Positions 1-9,942 of a stretch of 64,000 nucleotides of DNA are shown here, one piece after another. The notes below the pieces were generated by a model. It saw nothing but the letters and a program-made list of their open reading frames with translations, made no database searches and was not told where the DNA came from. The position numbers and the translations under genes were made by a program. Within the stretch, counting starts at the first letter, position 1; each line of letters begins with the position of its first letter. The stretch spans positions 62,001-126,000 of the forward strand of contig NZ_BGJX01000002.1 of the NCBI RefSeq assembly GCF_009811655.1. Reading direction: 5' to 3'. The stretch comes from Methylosinus sp. Ce-a6. GTDB taxonomy: Bacteria > Pseudomonadota > Alphaproteobacteria > Rhizobiales > Beijerinckiaceae.

Positions 1-416
1 GCCACCGAGCCCGCGAGATCGCGGCCGAGCGTCGTCGCGCCGAGCAGCAATATCTCCGGCTTATGCGTGTTGACGAGCTGGGTCACGGCCTTGGAGAAGG
101 GCTCGTTGCGATAATCGCCGAGAATCGAGTCCTCGACCAGATAGGCGAGATCGGCGCCGTAAACGAAGGACTCCTTGACGGCGTTGCGCGTCGCCTCGCC
201 CGGCGCGCCGAGCACGACGGCGGCGAGATCGACCTTGAGCTGATCGGCGAGCTTGCGGCCGGCGCCGAGGAGCTCCCAAGACACCGGATGCACTTCGCCG
301 CGCTCGAGCTCGACGAACACCCAGACGTGCTTGTAGCCGCGGAAATGCTCCGGGAGCTCCTTCTTCGCGCTGGCGCGGCTCTGCTGCGGCGCGGCGGGGG
401 CGGGCTTGTCGGACAT
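1..416 (-). CDS. fixB: Electron transfer flavoprotein alpha subunit FixB, partial
   Basis: N-terminal 138 codons of FixB; the C-terminus lies beyond the left window edge. FixB with FixA forms the flavoprotein heterodimer that, with FixC and FixX, passes electrons from NADH to nitrogenase by flavin-based bifurcation. The visible part has a Pro/Ala-rich tail (about residues 4-15) and then the ETF-alpha N-terminal fold with the motif [20 protein letters not shown]. The ATG at 416 lies 13 bases downstream of the fixA stop. It continues the long minus-strand nif transcript; fixC and fixX would be expected just outside the window. Confidence 0.93.
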   Translation of the reverse strand, partial: MSDKPAPAAPQQSRASAKKELPEHFRGYKHVWVFVELERGEVHPVSWELLGAGRKLADQLKVDLAAVVLGAPGEATRNAVKESFVYGADLAYLVEDSILGDYRNEPFSKAVTQLVNTHKPEILLLGATTLGRDLAGSV

Positions 417-429
417 TTTCGCTTCTCCT

Positions 430-1281
430 TTAGAACCCACTGGCCAATTTCGTCATGTCTTCCTCGAGCGCAGGGTGGCGCTTGAAGATCGCCTCGATCA
501 GCACGTCGGCGGATTCGCCTGCGTTCTTTCCCGGCTCCACGAAGGCGGCGCGATCGGTCCGCACCGGCGGAGCGAACACTTTCTTCACGATCGTCGGCGA
601 CCCCTTCAGTCCGCATTTGCCGAGGTCTTCGATCTCGGCGTCCTTGGCGCTCCAGGTGATGATCTCGGCGCGCGCGGCGCGCAGCGAGTCGGAGATCGAG
701 CCGCGCCGCACCTCATTGGTGCCTTCGAGCATGGCGATGAGACAAGGCATCTTGGTCTTCAGCACCTGCGTGCCGCCCTCGGCGCGACGCTCGATGACGA
801 CCTCGCGCTTCTCCGCGTCGGCCTCGACGATCTTGGAGACATAGGTGAGCTGCAGCAGGTTGAGACGCTTGGCGACGCCCGGACCGACCTGCGCGGTGTC
901 GCCGTCGATCGTCTGCTTGCCGGTGAAGACGAGGTCGAGATCGCCCCATGTCTTCTGGATCTTCTGGATCGCCTGGGCGAGCGCGTAGGTCGTCGCCAGA
1001 GTGTCGGCGCCGGCGAAGAAACGATCGGTCAGCAGAATCGCGCGATCGGCGCCGATCGCCAGCGTCTTGCGCAGCGATTCCGCGGCCATGGGCGGGCCCA
1101 TGGTCAAGGTCGTCACCTCGCCGCCGAACTTGTCGCGCAGCCTCAGCGCCTCCTCGAGCGAGAAGAGATCATAAGGATTGATGATCGTCGGCACGCCCTG
1201 GCGCATGATCGTGTTGGTGACCGGATGCACGCGGATCTGGGCGCTGTCGGGAACTTGCTTGATGCAGACCAGTATCTTCAT
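430..1281 (-). CDS. fixA: Electron transfer flavoprotein beta subunit FixA
   Basis: 283-residue ETF-beta homolog starting [17 protein letters not shown] and carrying the AMP/FAD-binding ETF fold, including the segment [18 protein letters not shown]. The length is normal for nif-type FixA. It partners FixB in the FixABCX bifurcating complex that reduces flavodoxin or ferredoxin for nitrogenase. It lies 40 bases after nifW and just before fixB, so it probably belongs to the same nif transcript. The family assignment is firm; the electron-bifurcating role comes from knowledge of FixABCX. Confidence 0.95.
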   Translation of the reverse strand: MKILVCIKQVPDSAQIRVHPVTNTIMRQGVPTIINPYDLFSLEEALRLRDKFGGEVTTLTMGPPMAAESLRKTLAIGADRAILLTDRFFAGADTLATTYALAQAIQKIQKTWGDLDLVFTGKQTIDGDTAQVGPGVAKRLNLLQLTYVSKIVEADAEKREVVIERRAEGGTQVLKTKMPCLIAMLEGTNEVRRGSISDSLRAARAEIITWSAKDAEIEDLGKCGLKGSPTIVKKVFAPPVRTDRAAFVEPGKNAGESADVLIEAIFKRHPALEEDMTKLASGF

Positions 1282-1321
1282 GAGACTCTTCCTCTCGCCA
1301 TCCCGACTAGTGGTTCTATCG

Positions 1322-1657
1322 TCATCCGTTCGACGTGGTGAGCGTGTTGAGGGGCACGAAGGGCTTCTTCGGCTCCTCCTTCGGCTTTACAGCGTCCTTG
1401 TGCACCTTGAAAAGCCTTTGCTCGATCGGAGTCGAGGTGGTGAAGTCCTGATAGGCCTGCGCGAGGAAATTGCGGCAGGATTCGCGCACCTCCTCGTCGG
1501 TCGCGCCCTCCGGAGCGGCCTTGTGGAGATATTCGCCCATGCGGCGCAGAATGTGCAGCCGCGAGTGCCGCACGATGGTGGGATCATACTCGACGCCGAG
1601 AATGTCGAAGAATTCCTCGGCCGCCGACAATTTGCGCAGATCTTCCAGAATGCTCAT
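1322..1657 (-). CDS. nifW: Nitrogenase-stabilizing/protective protein NifW
   Basis: 111-residue protein starting [20 protein letters not shown], with the typical NifW core [20 protein letters not shown] and a Lys/Pro-rich C-terminal tail. NifW interacts with the MoFe protein and helps its maturation or protection under oxygen. The ATG at 1657 overlaps the cysE stop by 4 bases (ATGA), which fixes the start and implies translational coupling. Confidence 0.95.
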   Translation of the reverse strand: MSILEDLRKLSAAEEFFDILGVEYDPTIVRHSRLHILRRMGEYLHKAAPEGATDEEVRESCRNFLAQAYQDFTTSTPIEQRLFKVHKDAVKPKEEPKKPFVPLNTLTTSNG

Positions 1658-2397
1658 GGCTTGTTGTCTCCGAGCTGCCGCGTGGCGCCTTCGCTGACCC
1701 GCGCCTGAAGATGCACGAGCCGCGCTTCGAGAAAATCGATCCGGTCGATGAGCACGGAGATCGCGTCTCCGACCGGATCGGGAATGAGGTGATGCTCGAG
1801 ATCGATGCGCCCGTCCGAACCGGAGCGGCGGCGCTGCTCGCGCACGACGCGGCCGGGAATTCCGACCACGGTCATCTCCGGCGGCACATCCTCTATCACG
1901 ACGGAATTGGCGCCGATGCGCGCGCGCGGACCGACGCTGATCGGCCCGAGAATCTTCGCTCCGGCGCCGATCAGCACGCCATCGCCCACGGTCGGATGAC
2001 GCCTGCCGACCGACCATGACGTGCCGCCGAGCGTGACGCCATGATACATCGTCACATCGTCGCCGATCGTCGCCGTCTCGCCGACCACCACGCCCGCGCC
2101 GTGATCGATGAAGAAGCGCTCGCCGATCGTGGCGCCGGGATGAATGTCGATATTGGTGACGAGACGCGCGAACCAGGAGAGCGCGCGCGCCGAAAATTTA
2201 TGGCCGCCACGCCACAGCCGATTGGCGATGCGATGCCATATCAGCGCATGCACGCCCGGATAGAGCAACACCACTTCCCATGTGCTGCGCGCCGCAGGAT
2301 CGCGCTGAGCGACGCAGCCGACGTCTTCGCGGATCAGCGCCAAGAGGCTCTTCGTGGAGGCGCCGCTCGAGGCGGCGACGATCGAAATAGGACTCAC
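1654..2397 (-). CDS. cysE: Serine O-acetyltransferase, nif-linked
   Basis: 247-residue hexapeptide-repeat acetyltransferase. The left-handed beta-helix covers about residues 80-170, with [23 protein letters not shown] and the family's catalytic His/Asp region in MYHGVTLGG. It acetylates serine for cysteine synthesis, the sulfur source for NifS. It sits between nifV and nifW with 4-base overlaps on both sides, so it is embedded in the nif operon and is probably a nif-dedicated paralog boosting cysteine for Fe-S cluster assembly. The C-terminal helix (about 200-240) is longer than in minimal CysE. Confidence 0.93.
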   Translation of the reverse strand: MSPISIVAASSGASTKSLLALIREDVGCVAQRDPAARSTWEVVLLYPGVHALIWHRIANRLWRGGHKFSARALSWFARLVTNIDIHPGATIGERFFIDHGAGVVVGETATIGDDVTMYHGVTLGGTSWSVGRRHPTVGDGVLIGAGAKILGPISVGPRARIGANSVVIEDVPPEMTVVGIPGRVVREQRRRSGSDGRIDLEHHLIPDPVGDAISVLIDRIDFLEARLVHLQARVSEGATRQLGDNKP

Positions 2398-3566
2398 GAC
2401 ACGCCTCCGACATCATTTCGCGCCGCCATGGCGGCTTCCGCCTGCGCGCGATCGACGAGGACAATGAACTCGCCGCGGTTGACCGGCCGTTTCTGATCCA
2501 GAGCGCGCCGCTTGACGTGATCGAGCAGCCGCGCCGCGGTGTCGCGGTCGAGATCGACGCCGATCTCGGCGCATTTCTTCTGAATAGCGCTCAGGCCCGA
2601 ATGTTTGGCGATGACGATTCGATGCCGCCGGCCGAGATGGGCGGGATCGATGCCCTGATAGGTGCGGACATCCTTCATCAGCGCCGAAACGTGAATGCCC
2701 GACTCATGGGTGAATATGTCCGAGCCGACGACCGCCTTGGCGCGTCCGATCTTCCGCCGCGCCGCCGCCGCCACCAGCCGCGCGACGCCTTGCAGCCGCT
2801 TGAGGTCGATATTCGTGCGACCATGGGCGACATGGCCGAGCGCGACCGCTACTTCTTCCAGCGCGGCGTTGCCGGCGCGCTCGCCGAGACCGAGCACCGT
2901 GACCGACGCATGCGTCGCGCCGCCGCGCACCGCCGCGAGCGTGTTGGCGGTCGCGAGGCCGACATCGTCATGGCCGTGAAACTCGATCGGAAGGTCGGTC
3001 TCCTCCCGCACGCAACGGATCGACTCATAGGTCGCGAAAGGATCGAGCGCGCCCAGCGTGTCGGCGAAGCGAAAGCGCGTCGCGCCGGCGGCCGCGGCGG
3101 CGCGAACGATCCGGCCGATATCGCGCGGATCGGCGCGCGAGGAGTCCTCCCCGCCGAGAGCGACGCCGAGCCCCTTCGATCGCGCATAGGACACGACCCG
3201 CTCGACGCGCGCGGCGGCGCCGTCGACATCCGTCGAGAGCTTCACGCCGATCTGCAGACGCGACATGGGCGAAGAAATATTCACATGCGCGACATTGGCG
3301 GCGAGCGCGGCGTCGACGTCGCTCTCGCTGAGACGACACCAGGCCATGACCCGACAAGGCAGACCATCTCCGGCAATCGCGGCGATCGCCTCGATCTCGT
3401 CGCGCCCCATCGCAGGCGTGCCGGCCTCGATCTCATCGACCCCGACCGCGGCGAGCGCGCGAGCGATCGCGAGCTTCTCCGCCGCAGTAAAGGCGACGCC
3501 CGGCGCCTGCTCGCCGTCGCGAAGCGTCGTGTCATTGATGAAGATGCGGGGTTCGTCGCGGTTCAC
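2394..3566 (-). CDS. nifV: Homocitrate synthase NifV
   Basis: 390 residues from a GTG at 3566. The start was chosen because family similarity begins at once ([19 protein letters not shown]) and the reading frame upstream overlaps nifS. It condenses acetyl-CoA with 2-oxoglutarate to homocitrate, the organic ligand of FeMo-co. The HMGL-like TIM barrel has the metal-binding region [17 protein letters not shown] and the [12 protein letters not shown] motif. It overlaps cysE by 4 bases and starts 14 bases after the nifS stop with only a weak ribosome-binding site, suggesting translational coupling. Confidence 0.95.
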   Translation of the reverse strand: MNRDEPRIFINDTTLRDGEQAPGVAFTAAEKLAIARALAAVGVDEIEAGTPAMGRDEIEAIAAIAGDGLPCRVMAWCRLSESDVDAALAANVAHVNISSPMSRLQIGVKLSTDVDGAAARVERVVSYARSKGLGVALGGEDSSRADPRDIGRIVRAAAAAGATRFRFADTLGALDPFATYESIRCVREETDLPIEFHGHDDVGLATANTLAAVRGGATHASVTVLGLGERAGNAALEEVAVALGHVAHGRTNIDLKRLQGVARLVAAAARRKIGRAKAVVGSDIFTHESGIHVSALMKDVRTYQGIDPAHLGRRHRIVIAKHSGLSAIQKKCAEIGVDLDRDTAARLLDHVKRRALDQKRPVNRGEFIVLVDRAQAEAAMAARNDVGGVS

Positions 3567-3580
3567 TGTGGTCGCGCCTA

Positions 3581-4783
3581 TCACGCAAAAACGGTCTTGG
3601 AGTCGTTGATCTTCTTTTCCGCGTCCGCCCAGAAGGGCGACATTTCGCGGAGTTTCTCCACAATGCCGGGCAGCGCCTCGATCACGCGGTCGACATCTTC
3701 GGCGACATTGTCGCGCGAGAAAGAGAAGCGCACCGCGCCATGCAGCGCGGCCTCGGGAATCTCCATCGCCTTCAACACATGGCTCGGCTCCATCGAGCCG
3801 GAGGTGCAGGCCGAGCCGGAGGAGGCGGCGACGCCGTTGCGATCGAGATGCAGCAGGATCGCTTCGCTCTCCACATACTCGAAAGCGATATTGGAGGTGT
3901 TCGGCAGCCGATCGTGGCGGTCGCCGTTGACGATGCAATTGGGCACGCGCTGCAGCACCGCCTTTTCCAGGCGATCGCGCAGCTCGCGCACGCGGCCCTG
4001 CTCATCGGCAATATGCCCGAGCGCCAGCTCCGCCGCCTTGCCGAGGCCGATGATCGCGGGGACATTCTCTGTTCCCCCGCGGCGGGCCCGCTCTTGATGG
4101 CCGCCGCGGATCAGCGGCTTGAAGCGCACGCCCTTCTTGACGTAGAGCGCGCCGATCCCCTTTGGCCCATGCAGCTTGTGGCCGGACAGCGACAGCATGT
4201 CGATCGCGCTGTCCTTGAGCGAGATCGGCGTCTTGCCCGCCGCCTGCACGGCGTCGGTGTGGAACAGCGCGCCATGTTCCTTGGCGAGCTCGGCGAGACC
4301 TTCGATCGGAAAGATCGTGCCGGTCTCATTGTTCGCCCACATCAGCGAGACGATCGCGACCTTTTCCGACAGGGCCGCGCGATAGGCCTCGATATCGAGC
4401 TGGCCGACCTTATCGACGCCGATGAAATGCACCTTGGCGCGGCCGGTCTTCTCGAGATGCTCGCAGAGCGACAGAATCGCCGGATGCTCGACCTTGGAGG
4501 TCACGATCTCACGCCGATCGGGCGCCGCCTCCAGCGCCGAGAGGATCGCGGCGTTGTCGCTCTCCGTGCCGCCCGATGTGTAGATGATCTCATGGTCATG
4601 CGCGGCGCCGAGCAATTGCTGGAGCTGCTGGCGAGCCGCCTTCACCGCGGTCCCGACCTCGGCGCCGAAGGAATGGGCCGAGGAGGCGTTGCCGAAATGC
4701 TCCGTGAAGAAGGGGAGCATCGCCTCGACGACCGCCGGATCGACCCGGGTCGTCGCATTATTGTCGAGATAAATCGCCTTCAT
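3581..4783 (-). CDS. nifS: Cysteine desulfurase NifS
   Basis: 400-residue PLP enzyme of the NifS class, supplying sulfur to NifU. The N-terminus is [16 protein letters not shown]. The PLP lysine lies in [18 protein letters not shown], and the catalytic Cys loop is [17 protein letters not shown] near residue 325. A GAGGAG ribosome-binding site sits 7 bases before the ATG. It is 10 bases downstream of nifU and directly upstream of nifV, the usual nifUSV order. Confidence 0.97.
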   Translation of the reverse strand: MKAIYLDNNATTRVDPAVVEAMLPFFTEHFGNASSAHSFGAEVGTAVKAARQQLQQLLGAAHDHEIIYTSGGTESDNAAILSALEAAPDRREIVTSKVEHPAILSLCEHLEKTGRAKVHFIGVDKVGQLDIEAYRAALSEKVAIVSLMWANNETGTIFPIEGLAELAKEHGALFHTDAVQAAGKTPISLKDSAIDMLSLSGHKLHGPKGIGALYVKKGVRFKPLIRGGHQERARRGGTENVPAIIGLGKAAELALGHIADEQGRVRELRDRLEKAVLQRVPNCIVNGDRHDRLPNTSNIAFEYVESEAILLHLDRNGVAASSGSACTSGSMEPSHVLKAMEIPEAALHGAVRFSFSRDNVAEDVDRVIEALPGIVEKLREMSPFWADAEKKINDSKTVFA

Positions 4784-4793
4784 GACGAACTCC

Positions 4794-5855
4794 TCAATGA
4801 GCGCTGCGTCCGACCGGAATCACGCGCACGGGAACGCCGAGCTTGGCGATGAGCCGCTCCTGAATTCCCGAAACGGTGACGCTCGCCATCTGACAGCCGA
4901 CGCAGGCGCCGGTGAGGCTGACGAGCACATTGGAGCCGTCGACATCGATCAGCTCGCAGTCGCCGCCGTCCTTACGCAAATAGACGCGGAGATCTTCGAT
5001 CGTCTCCTCGATCAGGCGGATCTTCTTGAGATTGGTCATGCCGGCGGAAGGCGGAGGCAATGGCGAGGCGGGCGACAGCGGCGACGCTTCCGCGGCCGGC
5101 CGCTGAGCCGGCGGACGCGCCGGCGCCGCGCTGGCCGGCCGCGTAGCGGCGCTGAACAGATTGACCGAGCCGGCGCGCGATCCCTCGCTCGCCGCGGGCG
5201 CCCGCGACGCGCGGCCCGTCTCGGCGACGGCCTCCGCCGAATGCGCGCGCCCTTCCGTTTGGCGGGCCATCGCTTGGGCGGCGGCGACTTCCGATGTCAC
5301 GCGCAGCAGAATATCTTCTATTCTCTCGTAACAAGTGGTGCAGCCCGTGCCGGCTCCGGTGCAGGCCCCCACTTGCTCCACTGCGGTCAGACCATTGTCG
5401 CGTATCGCGCGCTCGATGATCGCGGCGTCGACGCCGTGACATTTGCAGACGAGCGCCGCCTCCTCATGATCGGAATTCCAATCTTCGCCGCGAAAATTCG
5501 CGATCGCCGACTGCAACGCTTCGTGAGCCATCACCGCGCAATGCATCTTCTCCGGAGGCAGACCGCCGAGAAATTCGGCGATCTCGCGGCTCGTGATCGC
5601 ACGCGCTTGCGCGAGAGTCTTGTTGATGACGAGCTCCGTCAGACCGGACGCCGACGCGATCGCCGAGCCGCAGCCATAGGCCTGGAACTTGGCTTCGAGA
5701 ACGATTTCCGTGACAGGATCGATATGGAGCATCAGCTTGAGGGCGTCGCCGCAGGCGAGCGCGCCGATTTCGCCGATGGCGTTGGCGCCCGCGAGAACGC
5801 CCGCGTTCTTCGGATTGAAGAAATGCTCCTTGACCTTCTCGGAATATTCCCACAT
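4794..5855 (-). CDS. nifU: Fe-S cluster scaffold NifU
   Basis: 353 residues in three domains. The IscU-like N-terminal scaffold (about 1-125) has Cys near 35, 62 and 106. The central 2Fe-2S Bfd-like domain (about 135-180) has CKC and CTTC pairs. After an Ala/Pro-rich linker, the C-terminal Nfu domain has GACVGCQMASVT. The ATG at 5855 was chosen over an upstream TTG because it starts MWEYSEKVKEHF, the family N-terminus, and has GGGAG upstream. It assembles clusters for NifH and NifB with sulfur from NifS. Confidence 0.97.
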   Translation of the reverse strand: MWEYSEKVKEHFFNPKNAGVLAGANAIGEIGALACGDALKLMLHIDPVTEIVLEAKFQAYGCGSAIASASGLTELVINKTLAQARAITSREIAEFLGGLPPEKMHCAVMAHEALQSAIANFRGEDWNSDHEEAALVCKCHGVDAAIIERAIRDNGLTAVEQVGACTGAGTGCTTCYERIEDILLRVTSEVAAAQAMARQTEGRAHSAEAVAETGRASRAPAASEGSRAGSVNLFSAATRPASAAPARPPAQRPAAEASPLSPASPLPPPSAGMTNLKKIRLIEETIEDLRVYLRKDGGDCELIDVDGSNVLVSLTGACVGCQMASVTVSGIQERLIAKLGVPVRVIPVGRSAH

Positions 5856-5875
5856 CGCCGCGCTCCCGAACCCGA

Positions 5876-6196
5876 TCAACCGAAAGACTTGCCGCAGGAA
5901 CAGCTCGATTTCGCCTGGGGATTGTCGAAAGTGAAGCCGGAGCCCTCGAGTCCGCTGACGAAATCGACACGCGTGCCGTCGAGATAGGCGAGCGAGCCTT
6001 CTTCCACGAACACTTTGACGCCGTCGCGCTCGAACACATGGTCGGCGGGATTGGTCTCATTGACGAGACCCATCATATATTTGAAACCCGAACAGCCGCC
6101 GGCCTCGACCATCAGGCGAAGGCCCTCGACCTCCTGCCCGGCGCCTGCAATGGCCGAACGCACTGCGTTCAGGGCGTTGTCTGTGAGTTCGATCAT
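5876..6196 (-). CDS. HesB/IscA-type iron-sulfur carrier, nif-linked
   Basis: 106-residue A-type carrier starting MIELTDNALNAVRSAI, with the three conserved Cys: one in EAGGCSGFKY and two in the C-terminal SSCSCGKSF. It probably carries or repairs Fe-S clusters for nitrogenase proteins, and is often called iscA-nif or hesB. It is the first gene after a sigma-54 promoter (6238-6252), so it leads the hesB-nifUSV-cysE-nifW-fixAB segment. A second, divergent hesB paralog lies at 22516-22866. Confidence 0.93.
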   Translation of the reverse strand: MIELTDNALNAVRSAIAGAGQEVEGLRLMVEAGGCSGFKYMMGLVNETNPADHVFERDGVKVFVEEGSLAYLDGTRVDFVSGLEGSGFTFDNPQAKSSCSCGKSFG

Positions 6197-6237
6197 TTGC
6201 TTAACCTCTTCCCGGAAAACTACCCGAGCTAGAAGAA

Positions 6238-6252
6238 GCAACCGCTATGCCA
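6238..6252 (-). promoter_or_regulatory. Sigma-54 promoter of hesB-nifUSV
   Basis: On the minus strand this reads TGGCATA-GCGG-TTGC, a near-perfect -24/-12 element (GG and GC correctly spaced), followed by a T-rich stretch. It lies 42 bases upstream of the hesB ATG, with a NifA site about 70 bases further upstream. Confidence 0.85.
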
Positions 6253-6315
6253 GACGGCGATCCTATCGTGAATCAATCGATTTGAGGGCCCGCCGGCTGT
6301 TTGCATTCCCACATT

Positions 6316-6331
6316 GTCGGAGTTCCGACAC
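6316..6331. promoter_or_regulatory. NifA upstream activator site
   Basis: Exact TGT-N10-ACA palindrome (TGT-CGGAGTTCCG-ACA). It is centred about 97 bases upstream of the start expected from the 6238-6252 sigma-54 promoter, within the usual NifA UAS range. Confidence 0.8.
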
Positions 6332-6430
6332 GGTTGGCGATTCTGCTTCGAAATACGCCCGAATCGTTCCCGAGCCGAGCCCGAGCCGGCGGATAGAAGG
6401 CCGCGAAATTGGAGGAAATCTCGAGACTGA

Positions 6431-7108
6431 TCAGGAATTCGAGGGGTTGCCGCGGGAGAGCCGCGCCAAGGCGCTTTCACCGCTCTCGTCGCCGAAGCAA
6501 TCATGGAAATCGCTGCACTCTCGACAGCTGGGCGCGGCGCAAAGCACGAAGCCTTCCATCTCGCACAAAGAGCGATAAAAAAATTTCTTCCATTTCATGT
6601 GGTTGACGTTGCGCTCGGCGAGCTTCGGAAAGCGCTCGCTCATCAGTCGCCCGAGCTCGTCACGTGTCGTCAGGCCGAGGTCCTGCCACAAATGCCGCGG
6701 CTGCATCGACCGTTTGGTCAAAATCGACGCGAGCCAGCCGGTCTCTTCCGAGGCGTCGCCGCGAGATCGTTCCAACAACTGCCGAATCTGGTCTTCCTCA
6801 TCGTCGAGCGAGATCGTTTCGGTTTCATGCTCGAGATCGACTAGATCGAGCGCTTGCGGCGCCCAACGCTCGATGAGCTGCGCGAGCTCGCCTCGGTTGA
6901 GCGCCAAAGCCTGGCCGAGAGTTCCGCTTCGATATCCGGCCTCGCTCAATCCGAGCGCCAGCACACAGCAGAAGACATGCGCAACGAAAGGATCGTCGCG
7001 TCCGAAATTGCTCGGACGCGACTGCAATCGAAGGTAGATGTCCGCTGGGTCCCGGTTAGGCTGTCCGAGCCCGCTCTCCGATCGATGGTGTTCGGAGAGG
7101 AACGCCAT
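6431..7108 (-). CDS. nifQ: NifQ, molybdenum donor for FeMo-co
   Basis: 225 residues from the ATG at 7108 (MAFLSEHHRSESG), just after the fdxB stop. An upstream ATG at 7141 would overlap fdxB by about 29 bases. The C-terminus has the diagnostic C-X4-C-X2-C-X5-C motif (CAAPSCRECSDFHDC), which binds a Mo-Fe-S cluster. It supplies molybdenum to NifEN/NifH during FeMo-co assembly. It is the last gene before the internal hesB promoter region. Confidence 0.93.
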   Translation of the reverse strand: MAFLSEHHRSESGLGQPNRDPADIYLRLQSRPSNFGRDDPFVAHVFCCVLALGLSEAGYRSGTLGQALALNRGELAQLIERWAPQALDLVDLEHETETISLDDEEDQIRQLLERSRGDASEETGWLASILTKRSMQPRHLWQDLGLTTRDELGRLMSERFPKLAERNVNHMKWKKFFYRSLCEMEGFVLCAAPSCRECSDFHDCFGDESGESALARLSRGNPSNS

Positions 7109-7112
7109 TGGA

Positions 7113-7430
7113 TCAGCCGACCAGCTGATCCACGGGAACATGCGTCTGGCAGTCCTTCGGACATACCTTCGAGCACGCCGTGCACCCGATGCAATCCTCG
7201 GAACGCTCGACCTTCATGATCTTGCGGTTGAGCTCGCCGTCGAAATCATCGTCGTCATCCTCGGTGACGATGCCGAGAATGGTCCCTTCGGCATCCACCC
7301 CGTAGAGCGCCATGACGTTCTGCGGACAGACCTTGAAACAGCGACCACAACCAATGCAGGTTCCCGGATTGATATCGGTCAAATAGGACGGCGTCCAATC
7401 GGAGCCGCCTCTCGTCTTGAACTCCGCCAT
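7113..7430 (-). CDS. fdxB: Nif-specific ferredoxin III FdxB
   Basis: 105-residue 4Fe-4S ferredoxin. The first cluster motif is CIGCGRCFKVCP and the second CIGCTACSKVCPKDC; an acidic stretch (EDDDDDFDGE) lies between them, typical of the FdxB family. It likely donates electrons to nitrogenase or to cofactor assembly. The ATG at 7430 shares a base with the stop of the DUF683 gene (TGATG), giving tight coupling; a GTG one codon earlier is possible. Confidence 0.92.
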   Translation of the reverse strand: MAEFKTRGGSDWTPSYLTDINPGTCIGCGRCFKVCPQNVMALYGVDAEGTILGIVTEDDDDDFDGELNRKIMKVERSEDCIGCTACSKVCPKDCQTHVPVDQLVG

Positions 7431-7630
7431 CACGCCGCCTCCAATTCCTTTAGCTTCTGACGCGCGGCTTCGAGCGCCGAATAAGCGTCATGTGTCTCCT
7501 GCGCGATGGTGAGAATATTGCCCCAGTTGATGGGGAGCTCTTCCGAGAGATCGTGCAGGTTCATTTTCATATTCGTCGCTTTGGCGGAGAGCTTCTTGAT
7601 CTCGGCCTTCAGCTCGTCGACGGAGCACAT
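7430..7630 (-). CDS. Small nif-associated DUF683 (CCE_0567-like) protein
   Basis: 66 residues, mostly helical and charged: MCSVDELKAEIKKLSAKATN, then a conserved-looking LHDLSEELPINW core, then a C-terminal helix. The size and position between the NifX-associated gene and fdxB match the DUF683 family, found only with nif genes. No enzymatic motif is present. It probably folds as a helical hairpin; the precise role is unknown. Confidence 0.85.
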   Translation of the reverse strand: MCSVDELKAEIKKLSAKATNMKMNLHDLSEELPINWGNILTIAQETHDAYSALEAARQKLKELEAA

Positions 7631-7649
7631 CTTCGTCTCTCCTCCGATA

Positions 7650-8117
7650 TCAGTAACGCGCGACTTCCGGGAATTTCTCGATCATCTCGACGCCGGCGCT
7701 GACGAGCTTGGTCCCCTCATCGGAGAGCTTCTCGAGATTGTCGAAGCCGAAACGATGAACGTCGCGCAGCTGCTTATTGACGACGATGAGACGGCCCGCG
7801 ATGAGAACCTGACGGCCGAAGCCCTCATGGCTCATCTTGATCATGGGCTGAACCATCACGCCGGTGGCGCGCTCGATGGAAAGAGCGACCGCATTGTAGA
7901 AGAGCTCGACGCGCCACAGGATCTCGGGATCCGGATCTCCGATCAGAGGCAGCGCCTTGCGCGCCTCCTTGTCGACGATGTAAGGCTTGATGAGATCGAG
8001 GTCCTTCTTGTTCTCCCAGGTGCCGTGCGTGTCTTGCGCGCGCCACTGCTTGATGAGTTCCTTGATGAAGACGCTGTCCGCCGCGTCATTCGCCGTAATC
8101 GTCTCGGTCTCAGCCAT
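7650..8117 (-). CDS. NifX-associated nitrogen fixation protein (DUF269)
   Basis: 155 residues with the family core [19 protein letters not shown] near residues 17-35 and [18 protein letters not shown] near 110-127. The family always accompanies nifX and is thought to help FeMo-co maturation, but its mechanism is not established. It overlaps the nifX stop by 8 bases. Confidence 0.92.
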   Translation of the reverse strand: MAETETITANDAADSVFIKELIKQWRAQDTHGTWENKKDLDLIKPYIVDKEARKALPLIGDPDPEILWRVELFYNAVALSIERATGVMVQPMIKMSHEGFGRQVLIAGRLIVVNKQLRDVHRFGFDNLEKLSDEGTKLVSAGVEMIEKFPEVARY

Positions 8118-8520
8118 TTGCAGCCTCTTCCTCGAAATCGAAGGTTCTTTCCTGACCCTTCGTCATGACCTTACGCAGCCAGGGCGGCGGCGCGCCTTGC
8201 AGGACAACCTTGAGCTTTTCCAAAAGATCCGTGATGTTCTCGGGCTGAGCCACCTTCATCGGGTGAATGCCCTGGGCGACGACGCGCGCCGCGCCCGAGC
8301 CGCCGATCGCAGCGATATAGAGGATTGCGCAATCCTTGATCGCTTCCAGCTTGGGCTGCAACTTGTCCTCATTGCCGTCCTCCTGGAGATCCCCTTGGAA
8401 CTGGATCGCCTCGATGAAGGTGTATCCTTCGGCCGTGAGTTCATAGATCGCGATATTCTTCGCCCATCCGAAATGGGCGTCGACCCGCTCGAGGTCCTGC
8501 GTGGCGAATGCGACTTTCAT
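8110..8520 (-). CDS. nifX: FeMo-co precursor-binding protein NifX
   Basis: 136-residue NifX/NafY-type cofactor carrier. It starts [20 protein letters not shown], the dinitrogenase iron-molybdenum cofactor-binding fold also present at the NifB C-terminus. It binds NifB-co and VK-cluster between NifB and NifEN. It follows nifN by 15 bases. Confidence 0.95.
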   Translation of the reverse strand: MKVAFATQDLERVDAHFGWAKNIAIYELTAEGYTFIEAIQFQGDLQEDGNEDKLQPKLEAIKDCAILYIAAIGGSGAARVVAQGIHPMKVAQPENITDLLEKLKVVLQGAPPPWLRKVMTKGQERTFDFEEEAANG

Positions 8521-8535
8521 GCTGCCTCCTCGTGG

Positions 8536-9933
8536 TCAGGCCATCGTCGTCAACTGAACGAGCTCCGGACTGCTTTCGGCGCCGAAATGGCTGACGTTCT
8601 CGTCACTCGTCCGCCATGTGTCCGGATCGGGCTCGTGCGCCTGCGCGATGAACATATTGCCGATCGTGAAGATCAAGGTGCGCGTTCCGCGGTAGCCGAC
8701 GGTCAGCTCGTGACCGGCGCCGAGCCGATCGAATGTCGGAAGGCCGAGGCGGAAAAGCGGCACTCCGAGCCGTTCCGACGCTTGCCTCCCATGCGAATGG
8801 GTCATCATCAGATCGGCGCCAGCGGAACGCGACTCGAGATCCTCGAGATCGCCGATCAGCACCTCGTCGATGTCGAGCTTTTCCAGCACGGGCGATTGCG
8901 TCGTCGTGACCGCCGCCTGCAGATGAGCGCCCATTTCGGTGAGCCATGATCCGATCGCATAGAGCAGATCGGGCTCGGCGCCGACCGTGACCTTCCTGCC
9001 GCCGAAATGAAAATGTCCGTCCAGCATAGCGTCGACGAGCTGGCCGCGCTGGCGACGGAGCTTTTGCGGAACCGGACGCCCGCTGATGCGAGACAGGAAC
9101 GCCATCAGCTCATCATTGGGCGCGAGACCCGTCAGCCGATCGAACAGGACGAAGGGCACGCCCCCGCGCTTTTCGAGAGTGGTGGCCGCGAGGCGCATCT
9201 GCTCGCCGATGGCGATCGTCCAAGCGGCCGAGCCCATGGCCGCCATCCCTTCGCGAGACGTTCCACCGAGTGTCGTCGGCGTGAAATCCTCGGGAAGATG
9301 TCCGTCCAGCGACCCCGAGAGATCGGGAAGAAAAGTCGGCTCGAGACCGAAGCTCTCGATGATGTCACGGAGCTCGTCGATGTCCCCCGGCGTCAAATGG
9401 CAACCCGGCAGCACATTGACCCGTTGCGGCGCGCGCTGCGCGGGCTCGACATTCGCCGGGACGAAGACCTCGATCAGCTTGGCGACCGTCTTCTCCCAAC
9501 CGTCCTGGAACGCGTCCTTGAAGTCCGGCGTCGACACATAGACGATGCCCATGTGATCGAGCTCGGGATGGCGCTTGCGGATGAGCTGAATATAGCCATC
9601 GACATCGTCGCCCTTCGTCTCGGTCACGCCGGTCGAGCAGATGCCGATGACCTCGGGTTTCGCGCGCTTGGCGATATTGACGATCGCCTCCTCGACATTC
9701 TCCAATCCGCCCAGAACCGTCGCGACCTCGCTCATCGCGGTGGTCTGCAGCGGAATAGCCTCGCGAAAATGCCGCACGAAGAGCACGAGCCCAAAAGATG
9801 TGCAGCCCTGTGACCCATGCAACAGCGGCATGCAACCCTGAACGCCCATGAAAGCGAGCGCGCCGCCGATCGGCTGGCTCATCTTCAACGGATTGACCGT
9901 GCATGCCTTTTTTGAAAATTCGACTCTAGCCAT
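8536..9933 (-). CDS. nifN: FeMo-co assembly scaffold subunit NifN
   Basis: 465 residues, a NifK paralog. The N-terminal P-cluster-like Cys region contains FMGVQGCMPLLHGSQGC, and the segment REAIPLQTTAMSE follows. With NifE it forms the NifEN scaffold on which NifB-co is converted to FeMo-co. It starts MARVEFSKKACTVNPLK 9 bases after the nifE stop. The length is standard. Confidence 0.96.
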   Translation of the reverse strand: MARVEFSKKACTVNPLKMSQPIGGALAFMGVQGCMPLLHGSQGCTSFGLVLFVRHFREAIPLQTTAMSEVATVLGGLENVEEAIVNIAKRAKPEVIGICSTGVTETKGDDVDGYIQLIRKRHPELDHMGIVYVSTPDFKDAFQDGWEKTVAKLIEVFVPANVEPAQRAPQRVNVLPGCHLTPGDIDELRDIIESFGLEPTFLPDLSGSLDGHLPEDFTPTTLGGTSREGMAAMGSAAWTIAIGEQMRLAATTLEKRGGVPFVLFDRLTGLAPNDELMAFLSRISGRPVPQKLRRQRGQLVDAMLDGHFHFGGRKVTVGAEPDLLYAIGSWLTEMGAHLQAAVTTTQSPVLEKLDIDEVLIGDLEDLESRSAGADLMMTHSHGRQASERLGVPLFRLGLPTFDRLGAGHELTVGYRGTRTLIFTIGNMFIAQAHEPDPDTWRTSDENVSHFGAESSPELVQLTTMA

Positions 9934-9942
9934 CGGAGCGCC

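Noticed and set aside
3567..3938. N-terminal extension of NifV
   Set aside because: Arg-rich sequence opposite to or out of frame with nifS; the conserved protein starts at the GTG at 3566.
6298..6314. Second NifA-like site upstream of hesB
   Set aside because: The spacing between TGT and ACA is 11, not 10, so it does not meet the UAS rule.
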